Shown: positions 46,160 through 52,788 of the stretch, one piece after another
How the letters are laid out: every line of letters begins with the position of its first letter
How positions within the stretch are numbered: position 1 is the first letter of the stretch
NCBI GenBank assembly: GCA_017480145.1
Contig: JAFVBF010000060.1
Span: 26,482 to 90,481 of the forward strand
Length of the DNA: 64,000 bases
Reading direction: 5' to 3'
Source of the DNA: Bacteroidales bacterium
Lineage (GTDB): Bacteria; Bacteroidota; Bacteroidia; Bacteroidales; P3
Notes under the pieces: model-generated
What the model was told of the DNA's origin: nothing
The model's database searches: none
The model's input: only the letters and a program-made list of their open reading frames with translations
Made by a program: the position numbers and the translations under genes

Positions 46160-46558
46160 TTAAAAGTTCACTGTCTCTACCAGTTCCATCATCTTGAAGA
46201 AGTCGGCCTTGGCATCCTTCAGATAATACATCACGCCGTTCTCACCATTCTCGCCGAGGGCAGGCTTCAGCACGGGCATCTTGTCGACGAGTGCCTTGCC
46301 TACCTCAGGCCGGTTGTCCTCTACCAGTTTGCACTCGATGCGGAGCGTCTGACCCTTGAAGGCACATATCTCTGCTTTCTGATTCTGGGCAATCTGGCGG
46401 GTGGCATTAGTCTGGCCAAATGCCATGATGTAGATTTTGTCCTCGAAGTAGAGCATGGCTCCATAAGGCCGTACGCGGGGCTGGTCGCCCTCTACTGTTG
46501 CGAGATAAAACGTTCCTGCGTTCTCCAGGAACTCGAATACTTTCTTTGCTGCTTCCAT
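46160..46558 (-). CDS. Pyridoxamine-5'-phosphate-oxidase-like FMN split-barrel protein
   Basis: 132 residues; FYLATVEGDQPRVRPYGAMLYFEDKIYI is the typical start of the flavin-reductase-like split barrel, and TNATRQIAQNQKAEICAF follows. Such short members bind FMN or F420 and act as flavoredoxins or reductases, not necessarily in vitamin B6 metabolism. It lies between the rubredoxin and the FAD protein, 12 bases from the latter. Confidence 0.85.
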   Translation of the reverse strand: MEAAKKVFEFLENAGTFYLATVEGDQPRVRPYGAMLYFEDKIYIMAFGQTNATRQIAQNQKAEICAFKGQTLRIECKLVEDNRPEVGKALVDKMPVLKPALGENGENGVMYYLKDAKADFFKMMELVETVNF

Positions 46559-46584
46559 TGTTATAATTGTTTATTTGTTGACTA

Positions 46585-46746
46585 TTATTCTCCTACGGGT
46601 ACGAACTTTTCCTTCTTGCGCTTGCAGCGTGGACAACGCCACGTGTCGGGCAGATCTTCAAACTTGGTGCCAGGAGGTATTCCCTGCTTGGGATCTCCCA
46701 CTTCGGGGTCGTAGACGTATCTACAAGGGCATTTCATCTTTGCCAT
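46585..46746 (-). CDS. Rubredoxin with CxC first knuckle
   Basis: 53 residues from the ATG at 46746 ([14 protein letters not shown]); the frame continues upstream without similarity. One-iron electron carrier: [25 protein letters not shown] is unmistakably rubredoxin. The second knuckle is a normal CxxC (Cys38, Cys41), but the first is Cys6-Pro-Cys8 instead of CxxCG, with Arg in place of the Gly. If it folds normally, the iron site or redox potential may be altered. Confidence 0.88.
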   Translation of the reverse strand: MAKMKCPCRYVYDPEVGDPKQGIPPGTKFEDLPDTWRCPRCKRKKEKFVPVGE

Positions 46747-46834
46747 AGTCGTAAACGTTTCAGGTGAATGGAAAAGGGAGGTTGGCATGATGTCGTTCAG
46801 TCACTTCTGCCAGACCGCCCTTAAATGGATAGAA

Positions 46835-47008
46835 TTACTTTGCAGGTTCCCACTTGCAACGAACGGGCGAAACAATCGCCCCCTCTTTCTTCAACTCGGC
46901 AAAAGCCTTGTCTACTTCCTTTCGGTCGGCACCCAGTGCCTTCGTTACGTCGCCTGCGGAGACGGGCTTTCCAGCCTCGCGCATACATTGCAATATCTTT
47001 TCTTTCAT
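46835..47008 (-). CDS. Small winged-helix protein
   Basis: 57 residues from the ATG at 47008 (MKEKILQCMREAGKPVSAGDVTKAL). The helix-turn-helix reads SAGDVTKALGADRKEVDKAFAELKKEGAIV and ends in a Cys-Trp-Pro motif (RCKWEPAK). It may be a DNA-binding accessory of the redox cluster, or a protein-interaction winged helix. It starts 4 bases before the next gene's end on the minus strand, so it is tightly coupled with the ferritin-like gene. Confidence 0.7.
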   Translation of the reverse strand: MKEKILQCMREAGKPVSAGDVTKALGADRKEVDKAFAELKKEGAIVSPVRCKWEPAK

Positions 47009-47063
47009 ACTGATGGATTCTATATGTTTAATGTTTTGATGCACATACTCTATGTTCAACGGA

Positions 47064-47525
47064 TTACATCATAGCGATAAGGAAGTTCTCGTAGCCCAGT
47101 TTCTCGATATAGTTCAGGTATTGGGCCTCCCAGGCCATGTGGCCCTTCTCGCTGTCAATCCACTTCTCGATGAGCTTTTTCGTAGGATAGTCGTCGTTGA
47201 AAGCCTCGGCCAGCTCGCTCAGCTGCTTGATGGCATCAGGCGTGAAGTCGTTCTCAATCTGTTGTTTGGGGTCATCATAGAATGGGAATTCCATCGTCTT
47301 CATAGCCTCCTGTAGGTCAGCGGGCTTGCAGCCCAGTTCTACAAGGCGGTTCAGTACTTCCTCTGCCTCTTCCCATTCTTCTTCAGCCTCTTCCTTCCAC
47401 TTGTCGGCCAGTTTGTTCCAGCCCTGCAGACGACAGTATGCCGAGAAGGCAAAATGTTGCTTACTGTTTCCAAACCAAGCAGAGCCGAGCTCGGCAAACT
47501 GTTTCAATGCATCTTCTTTTGTCAT
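47064..47525 (-). CDS. Ferritin-like (bacterioferritin-related) four-helix protein
   Basis: 153 residues; the second half (KKLIEKWIDSEKGHMAWEAQYLNYIEKLGYENFL) aligns with the last helix of bacterioferritin, keeping ExxH. In the first half the ExxH position reads E50-W-E-E53, and the helix A Glu appears to be Trp, so the diiron site is probably changed. It might store iron differently, reduce peroxide with another metal set or be structural. Immediately downstream of marR. Confidence 0.75.
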   Translation of the reverse strand: MTKEDALKQFAELGSAWFGNSKQHFAFSAYCRLQGWNKLADKWKEEAEEEWEEAEEVLNRLVELGCKPADLQEAMKTMEFPFYDDPKQQIENDFTPDAIKQLSELAEAFNDDYPTKKLIEKWIDSEKGHMAWEAQYLNYIEKLGYENFLIAMM

Positions 47526-47546
47526 AATTTTATTGATCTAAGTTAT

Positions 47547-47987
47547 TTATTTGAATAAGATTTCTATCATGTAGTCGAGTGTGGGTATGATGGTGGCGAA
47601 AGTCTCTCCATCGAGTCCCTTTTCTTGAAGCAGGGCTGACATACAGTCGGGGATGGCTGTTGCCTGCTGCTTCATTGCTCGCCCGTGCTCTGTCAGTGCA
47701 ACGATGGTTTGGCGGGCATCGTCCTTACTCTTCTTACGCGTCACTATCTTCATCGCCTCCATGCGCTTGATAAGCGGGGTGATTGTGTTGCTCTCCAGAA
47801 AGAGCCGTCGCGAAATGGCATTCAGTGGTAGGCAGTCTTGCTCCCAAAGCACCATCAGCACCAGGTATTGTGTGTAGGTAATGCCCAGCTGTGCAAACCA
47901 GGGTTGGTAGGCTTGTATCATCAGTCGCGCTGCCGTGTATAGGCGGAAACACCCCTGGTTACTCAGTTTCAGTTTCTCGTCACTCAT
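47547..47987 (-). CDS. MarR-family transcriptional regulator
   Basis: 146 residues of the winged-helix MarR type: LGITYTQYLVLMVLWEQD, the recognition region NAISRRLFLESNTITPLIKRME and wing KIVTRKKSKDDARQTIVALTEHG. The cysteine in QDCLPLNAIS could sense oxidants, as in OhrR-type members (inference). It heads the redox cluster, and the palindrome just upstream is a likely autoregulatory site. Confidence 0.9.
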   Translation of the reverse strand: MSDEKLKLSNQGCFRLYTAARLMIQAYQPWFAQLGITYTQYLVLMVLWEQDCLPLNAISRRLFLESNTITPLIKRMEAMKIVTRKKSKDDARQTIVALTEHGRAMKQQATAIPDCMSALLQEKGLDGETFATIIPTLDYMIEILFK

Positions 47988-48021
47988 GCAAATATATTTA
48001 ATCGTTCACGATGCAAATATA
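47988..48021 (-). promoter_or_regulatory. Promoter/operator of the MarR redox cluster
   Basis: ATGCAAATATA occurs twice (47986-47996 and 48011-48021). On the minus strand each gives TATATTTGC; the copy at 48021-48013 is well placed as -7 element. Between them, 48001-48012 is the palindrome ATCGT-TC-ACGAT, centred about 20 bases from the marR start, which is where an autorepressing MarR would bind. Confidence 0.55.
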
Positions 48022-48196
48022 TGTGGTTTTGTTCAAAAATCAAATGTTTTTTTGTGATTAGATGTGTTTTGACAAAATAGTCGCTTGCGATTAATTGGTA
48101 AATGTTTGTAAAGAACTAAAGTCTTCTTGAGTGCAAAATCTTCATAAAGTATCAAAAATGAAAGGCGGAAAGTTAATCATCGTCAGTTTAATTGTG

Positions 48197-48204
48197 TATT
48201 TTTG
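48197..48204 (+). promoter_or_regulatory. -7 promoter element for the AlkZ-related gene
   Basis: TATTTTTG fits TAnnTTTG, 39 bases before the start at 48243, divergent from the marR promoter. Confidence 0.5.
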
Positions 48205-48242
48205 TAAAGAGTTTAAGTGCAAAACAGAATCGGTTGTAGGTT

Positions 48243-48935
48243 ATGGATTTTTTGTTTCGTAGTCGCCAGCAAGTGCTGGACAAAGTGCTGGAGTGGGGCT
48301 TCTTGCCCTTTTTCAAAAATGGCATTGATGGGTTTTCCATCGCCGAGCATACGCCCGAAGAACTTTGGTTTGAGAAAGATGTGGAAGGCCCTTGGGAGTG
48401 GAAGGGTCCCATAATAGGCGAGTGGCAATGTGCCTATGGCAAGTTTTTTGCTGGCAAGGCGGGTTTCGTCAGCTTGGAATGGCTGCCCGATTTCATTAAT
48501 TGGCGGCGTTTTGCCCGTCCGTTAACGGTTCTGGGCGGGGATGCACAGCACATTCTCACTGTGCTTCGGCAGAATGAGACGCTACTTTCACATGAGTTGA
48601 AAAAAGCCAGTGGCTACAGCCTTAGCCGTAGGCGGTGGAAGGGAGCGGAGCAGGATAAGGAGCGGGTGGAAAAGACAGGGGCTGAGTGTGACTCGCTGCT
48701 CAACGCATTGGAGATGTCTACTTACGTCTGTATCGCCGATTTTGAGTATAAATATACTCGGGCAGGCGAACGCTATGGATGGGGTGTTGCCCGCTACTGT
48801 ACGCCCGAAGCCATGTATGGAGACGGCATAGTTCACTGTGAGCGTATGCCCGAAGAGTCTCGCCAGCGCATTGCGAATCATTTGCAGGCTCTATTCCCTC
48901 AGGCTACAGCCAGACAGATTGAGAAAATGATATAG
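48243..48935 (+). CDS. AlkZ-related protein of unknown activity
   Basis: 230 residues. The arrangement GFLPFFKNGIDGFSIAEHT, WEWKGPII, KAGFVSLEWLPDFINWRR and a C-terminal YGWGVARYCTPE matches a Bacteroidota family annotated as AlkZ-related, distantly linked to winged-helix DNA glycosylases. No catalytic QxQ or QxD motif of AlkZ is evident, so DNA-repair activity is unproven. It has its own promoter, back to back with marR. Confidence 0.65.
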   Translation: MDFLFRSRQQVLDKVLEWGFLPFFKNGIDGFSIAEHTPEELWFEKDVEGPWEWKGPIIGEWQCAYGKFFAGKAGFVSLEWLPDFINWRRFARPLTVLGGDAQHILTVLRQNETLLSHELKKASGYSLSRRRWKGAEQDKERVEKTGAECDSLLNALEMSTYVCIADFEYKYTRAGERYGWGVARYCTPEAMYGDGIVHCERMPEESRQRIANHLQALFPQATARQIEKMI

Positions 48936-48972
48936 AAGTCGGACCCGCCAAGGCCTGGGGTGGGGCATCCTG

Positions 48973-49632
48973 TTATTCCTTTGCTTCGTAGGTTTGAAAT
49001 ACCAATAGTTTCCCTCCCTGTAGGGAAAACGTGTTGCCGAGTGCGGAGTTGAGCGTGGCCTCCCACCATTCTGTTAGGCAGCGGTTCTCCAACGAATATT
49101 GCAGCCCGGTGGCACTGACGGGCACATCGGGTGAGAGGGAGAAAATGGACACTTGCTGGCGTGCGAATGAGGTGAACGTGGCACTGCCGTTGACAGCGGT
49201 AAAGGTGCCGTGATTGGTCAGCATTTGTATTTGTGAGCCTGGACGTTTTTCGTCAAGCTGCAGATGGTAGCGCATCAGCAGGCTCAGATTTCCCATCGTA
49301 TGGTCTTCACGTAATCCTGTTGCACCGACAATGTCAATACAGAGTGGTTCGGATGTGTTGGCCAGGGTCCAGCGAAAAGCCTTGGTAAGGTCGTTGTCGT
49401 CCTGCTCGCTTTCAGGGTGCAGGGGGTAGGGTAGGGCGGCTCTCAGATTCTGGGGTAGAGAATCGCAGTCGCCTACCACATCGATAGTCTGATTCTCGGC
49501 GGGTTGGAATCCAGTGTCGAGCAGTGTGACAATCGCGGCATCGCAGCATACAATTTTATCCGCTCTGCGAAGGGAGTTAAGCGGCAGGGGATGTGTGGGG
49601 AATTCGCCGTTGGCAACCAGTGTGACTCTCAT
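48973..49632 (-). CDS. thiN: Thiamine pyrophosphokinase
   Basis: Converts thiamine to TPP in one step. 219 residues from the ATG at 49632 (MRVTLVANGEFPTHPLPL). Family residues: VCCDAAI, VVGDCDSL, the acidic EQDDNDLTKAFRW motif and GATGLREDHTMGNLSLL. A C-terminal beta domain follows. It lies 22 bases after a pnuC-type transporter, a combination known from Bacteroides for thiamine salvage (PnuT plus kinase). Confidence 0.92.
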   Translation of the reverse strand: MRVTLVANGEFPTHPLPLNSLRRADKIVCCDAAIVTLLDTGFQPAENQTIDVVGDCDSLPQNLRAALPYPLHPESEQDDNDLTKAFRWTLANTSEPLCIDIVGATGLREDHTMGNLSLLMRYHLQLDEKRPGSQIQMLTNHGTFTAVNGSATFTSFARQQVSIFSLSPDVPVSATGLQYSLENRCLTEWWEATLNSALGNTFSLQGGKLLVFQTYEAKE

Positions 49633-49654
49633 GGATATTGTTTTGATGCTATGG

Positions 49655-50248
49655 TTATTGTATGTCGGTTGTGGTATGCTGTTCATCCTGCAGGGCTGTC
49701 AGTGCCTCCCGTTTCCATCGCAGGTAGCCGAAAATGACCACCACAGAGAAAATGGCATACAAGGCTGCCGAAGTCCATAACCCCGACAGGGCATACATGA
49801 CACACATCATCGGATCGACAATCAGCCAGCAAATCCATTCCTGGTAGTATTTTCGAATGAGCATCCACGTGCCTGTCAGGTTGATGGATGTGGTCAGGCT
49901 GTCGAAGAGCAGGTTGTCACTCTCTCCTACCCATTGCAGAATGCCTATGGCTGCCAGGGTCATGGCCAGCGTTATGCCTATCAAAGTGGGAACCATGCTT
50001 CGGGGCAGGGATGTGATGGGGCGGTTTTTCTGTTGTCGCAGTCCAACCCATTCCAGCAGTCCCACGACGGCCATCGCTGAGAACACGACCTGTAGCACTG
50101 CGTTGGCATACAGATGGTGAGTGAAGTTGATGTAGGTGTAGAGCAGAGACATCAGCAGGCTGAACACCCACATCCAGGCGTTGGCTTTGTATTGTAATAC
50201 CAGATAGGCGATGCCGAGCAGGGCACCGATGAGTTCGATGGCTTCCAT
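49655..50248 (-). CDS. pnuC: PnuC-family transporter, probably for thiamine (PnuT)
   Basis: 197 residues with about seven membrane segments. The family signature EWICWLIVDPMMCVMYALSGLW (ExWxxWxxxD type) is near 135-155, and NAWMWVFSLLMSLLYTYINF near the N-terminus. PnuC proteins facilitate uptake of vitamins trapped by phosphorylation. The next gene encodes thiamine pyrophosphokinase, so thiamine is the likely substrate rather than nicotinamide riboside. No TPP riboswitch was recognised upstream. Confidence 0.9.
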   Translation of the reverse strand: MEAIELIGALLGIAYLVLQYKANAWMWVFSLLMSLLYTYINFTHHLYANAVLQVVFSAMAVVGLLEWVGLRQQKNRPITSLPRSMVPTLIGITLAMTLAAIGILQWVGESDNLLFDSLTTSINLTGTWMLIRKYYQEWICWLIVDPMMCVMYALSGLWTSAALYAIFSVVVIFGYLRWKREALTALQDEQHTTTDIQ

Positions 50249-50254
50249 GTCGGG

Positions 50255-51430
50255 TTATTGTACTCTTTGATAGTAGCGCCACCAGAGTTCGGGTACTTCG
50301 TTCTGCATGGCGCGCTCGTAGTCGTCATAAGTGCATGGCACCAGCAGGTGTCGCATGTAGCGTTGGCGTCGTTCCTCGTTGTCGCAGGGGACCTCCATCC
50401 ACCAGCGGTCGCTGATGCGACTCTTGTAGAAGTTGATGGACAGGTCGTGGGTCTCCAGCTGCACGATGTATTGTTTGTAATTTTGCTTGTCCAAGTAGGG
50501 GTTGTCGGCTTTGCGGTTGTAGAAGCCTTCGATGAAATACCATAGGGCATGAGCTGCCATATGGGAGGTCTGCCCCTCGTTGTCGTAAGCTGGATTAAGT
50601 TCAAAAAGACCTATGCTGTCTATTTTGTTGCTCATTCCGGCAAAGCGGGCCATCTGGCATAGTTGTTCGCCATAGAATCCATGGGGCGAGGGGTTGGCAT
50701 TGGCCGGGGCATCGCTCTGTCGGATGGCGTTGATGTCGATGGTCATTAGGTCTGCGTTGCGTATCAGAGGCTCGGCTCGGCGCATGTCTTCCTGTATATG
50801 CCCCAGACGGTAAGCGTCAAAGTTCAGTTCGTCCATTAGGTGTATGTAGCCGCCGCCCACCAGATAGGTCTGATAGCCTATGGTGGTGAAATTGAACATA
50901 TAGTTGGGCTGCTGCATGATGATGTGGTTCAGGTAGGAGCGTGAGTTGATGGTGGGTGTGTCGCTGATGTCAAAACGGGGGTCTATGGCACAGATATTGA
51001 TGACGCGCCCTACTCGTTCGTAGGCCTTGTACATAGCGTATGTGAGGTCTTGCCCGCCACCGATGAGTAGTGTGGTGACGTTGTGCTCTATCAGTTGGCA
51101 CATCACGTCAGTAATGGCGTAGTAGGTGTCCTCGGGGCTCTCTCCGGCCACGATGTTGCCCAAGTCGTATAGCTGCATGTTCTTGGATGGCAATGCAAGC
51201 CCGTAGAGGTAGCTGCGCACATGGTCGGGTGCGGCTCCACAGCCTCGATTGCCAATGGCTCCGCGATCATCGTCTACGCCGAAAAGCACCAAGGCTCCGT
51301 CTTCCACTTCGGGAAACTCCTCGCCTTCGCGGTAAGCAATGATTTTGTTGGCTATAGTGGTGGCGGAAATCTCGCTCAGGAACGTGTGTACGTCGGGCGA
51401 GGCAGGCTCGAAATAGTGGCTTATATTCAT
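50255..51430 (-). CDS. Ureohydrolase-fold (arginase/formimidoylglutamase) protein lacking metal ligands
   Basis: 391 residues. The arginase order of motifs is present but altered: GGGQDLTYA where enzymes have a metal-binding His after GGxx, IDPRFDIS where DxHxD is expected, and TIDINAIRQSDAPA in place of SxDxDxxDP. Several Mn ligands are therefore missing. Bacteroidota have such proteins, usually annotated as formimidoylglutamase. Catalysis with the usual binuclear Mn is doubtful. It is upstream of pnuC by 6 bases in the same operon. Confidence 0.75.
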   Translation of the reverse strand: MNISHYFEPASPDVHTFLSEISATTIANKIIAYREGEEFPEVEDGALVLFGVDDDRGAIGNRGCGAAPDHVRSYLYGLALPSKNMQLYDLGNIVAGESPEDTYYAITDVMCQLIEHNVTTLLIGGGQDLTYAMYKAYERVGRVINICAIDPRFDISDTPTINSRSYLNHIIMQQPNYMFNFTTIGYQTYLVGGGYIHLMDELNFDAYRLGHIQEDMRRAEPLIRNADLMTIDINAIRQSDAPANANPSPHGFYGEQLCQMARFAGMSNKIDSIGLFELNPAYDNEGQTSHMAAHALWYFIEGFYNRKADNPYLDKQNYKQYIVQLETHDLSINFYKSRISDRWWMEVPCDNEERRQRYMRHLLVPCTYDDYERAMQNEVPELWWRYYQRVQ

Positions 51431-51457
51431 GGGATATGTTTTTGTTGATTTCAGAAT

Positions 51458-51949
51458 TTAGTAGATGTGCAGATGATAGCCGTCATTGTCCATGTACGTG
51501 TTGTATTGATAAAGACTGCATGGCGTCTGGCTGCCCTCTACGGGGGCACCTTCGGCATATAGGCTGAAGATGCTTTTGCATCGTGGGCATTGCAGCAGCC
51601 ACCCACCCCATCCGTCGGCGGGCTGCACCGTTGTCTCATTGTCGCGTGGGCAGGAACACTCATAGGCCATAAATTCGTTCAGCGAGGTGCGCAACACAAA
51701 GATACCGCGGTAGCAGATTCCGTCATAGAATATGCTGCTGTAGCTTGAGTCTATCATCACCGAGCCGCCAACGGTACTCAGTGCGTACATTTGGGGCAGC
51801 GAGAGGTCCAGCGTCACGCCGTAGCCATGTGGTACACCGCAGGTGTTGTCTTTGTGGCATGACGTGATGGCAAAGAGCAGCACCGTGAGGCATACGGCGA
51901 CGGTGGCTCTCCCCGGGGTCTTACTTATGAATAGAACTGACGGTTTCAT
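51458..51949 (-). CDS. Lipoprotein with Rieske-like fold and four-cysteine motif
   Basis: 163 residues from the ATG at 51949, with a lipoprotein-type signal (VCLTVLLFAITSC, Cys31). The C-terminal half has Rieske spacing, but both histidines are Cys: Cys98-x-Cys100 and Cys121-x-x-Cys124, followed by the KSIFSLYAEGAPVEG...CSLYQY pattern that resembles the strand after CPCH in Rieske proteins. It could hold zinc, an all-Cys cluster or form disulfides. It lies 20 bases after nadK in the same operon. Confidence 0.7.
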   Translation of the reverse strand: MKPSVLFISKTPGRATVAVCLTVLLFAITSCHKDNTCGVPHGYGVTLDLSLPQMYALSTVGGSVMIDSSYSSIFYDGICYRGIFVLRTSLNEFMAYECSCPRDNETTVQPADGWGGWLLQCPRCKSIFSLYAEGAPVEGSQTPCSLYQYNTYMDNDGYHLHIY

Positions 51950-51969
51950 GAAGGATTGCGAGGATTGGC

Positions 51970-52767
51970 TTACACGCCCCACATTAGTTTCTGCCGTATG
52001 GCGGTGAAGAAAGTCTGGTTGTTCATGCGGGTGAGACGTATGGTGAACGCGGCGCGTTTCAGCAGAATGTCTTGTCCTCCGACTATCTCCTCTTGGCGTG
52101 AGTCGAGGCTGAGGTGTATTTTGGCGTGTTCGGGGTCGGTGGCAAGTCGTAAGGTTGCACTGTCTGGTACAATCACAGGGCGCAGGGTCAGCGTGTGTGC
52201 CGCAATGGGTGTCACCACGAAGCAGCCACAGTCAGGGGTCAGTATCGGGCCGCCACAGCTCAGCGAATAGGCCGTGCTGCCTGTGGGAGTGGCAACGATG
52301 ACCCCATTGCCGGCATAGGTGCCTACACATTCGTCATTCACGTACACTTTGGTACGCAACATCTCGCTCTCTATGTCGCGGTGCAACACGGCTTCGTTTA
52401 GTGCCGTCATGTGCTGTCCGCCTACTTCAATGTCCAGCAGCGTTCGTTGCTCAATGGTGTAGTGGCCTTTGACCAGACTGTCTATGAGGGCTTCCATGTC
52501 GTTGCGTCCGGCTGTGGTGAGAAACCCTAAATGACCGAAGTTGATGCCTACTACGGGTATGTCTGTAGCACCTATGATATTCAAGGAGTTCAACAGCGTT
52601 CCATCGCCTCCCACCGTCAGTAGGAAATCCAGTGGTTCGTCGGGCAGGCAGTCATTCACCTGCAAGGGCCTGATGCCACGCTGGCGCATGATGTCTGTCA
52701 GTTGCTGTATGGATTGTCTTGTGTCGGCATCGCCTTGTCGGCGTGTGTAGATTCCTATGGTCATCAT
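51970..52767 (-). CDS. nadK: NAD kinase
   Basis: Makes NADP from NAD. 265 residues with the GGDGT motif (TVGGDGTLLNSL near 51-62), INFGHLGFLTT, NEAVLHRDIE and the Gly-rich GNGVIVATPTGSTAYSLSCGGPIL. The start at 52767 or the next codon 52764 are both possible. Confidence 0.95.
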   Translation of the reverse strand: MMTIGIYTRRQGDADTRQSIQQLTDIMRQRGIRPLQVNDCLPDEPLDFLLTVGGDGTLLNSLNIIGATDIPVVGINFGHLGFLTTAGRNDMEALIDSLVKGHYTIEQRTLLDIEVGGQHMTALNEAVLHRDIESEMLRTKVYVNDECVGTYAGNGVIVATPTGSTAYSLSCGGPILTPDCGCFVVTPIAAHTLTLRPVIVPDSATLRLATDPEHAKIHLSLDSRQEEIVGGQDILLKRAAFTIRLTRMNNQTFFTAIRQKLMWGV

Positions 52768-52788
52768 ATTCTGAGAAAGATGGATTCG

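Noticed and set aside
46160-46558. True pyridoxamine-phosphate oxidase (pdxH)
   Set aside because: At 132 residues it is a short split-barrel protein without the C-terminal PdxH dimerisation region; context is redox, not vitamin B6.
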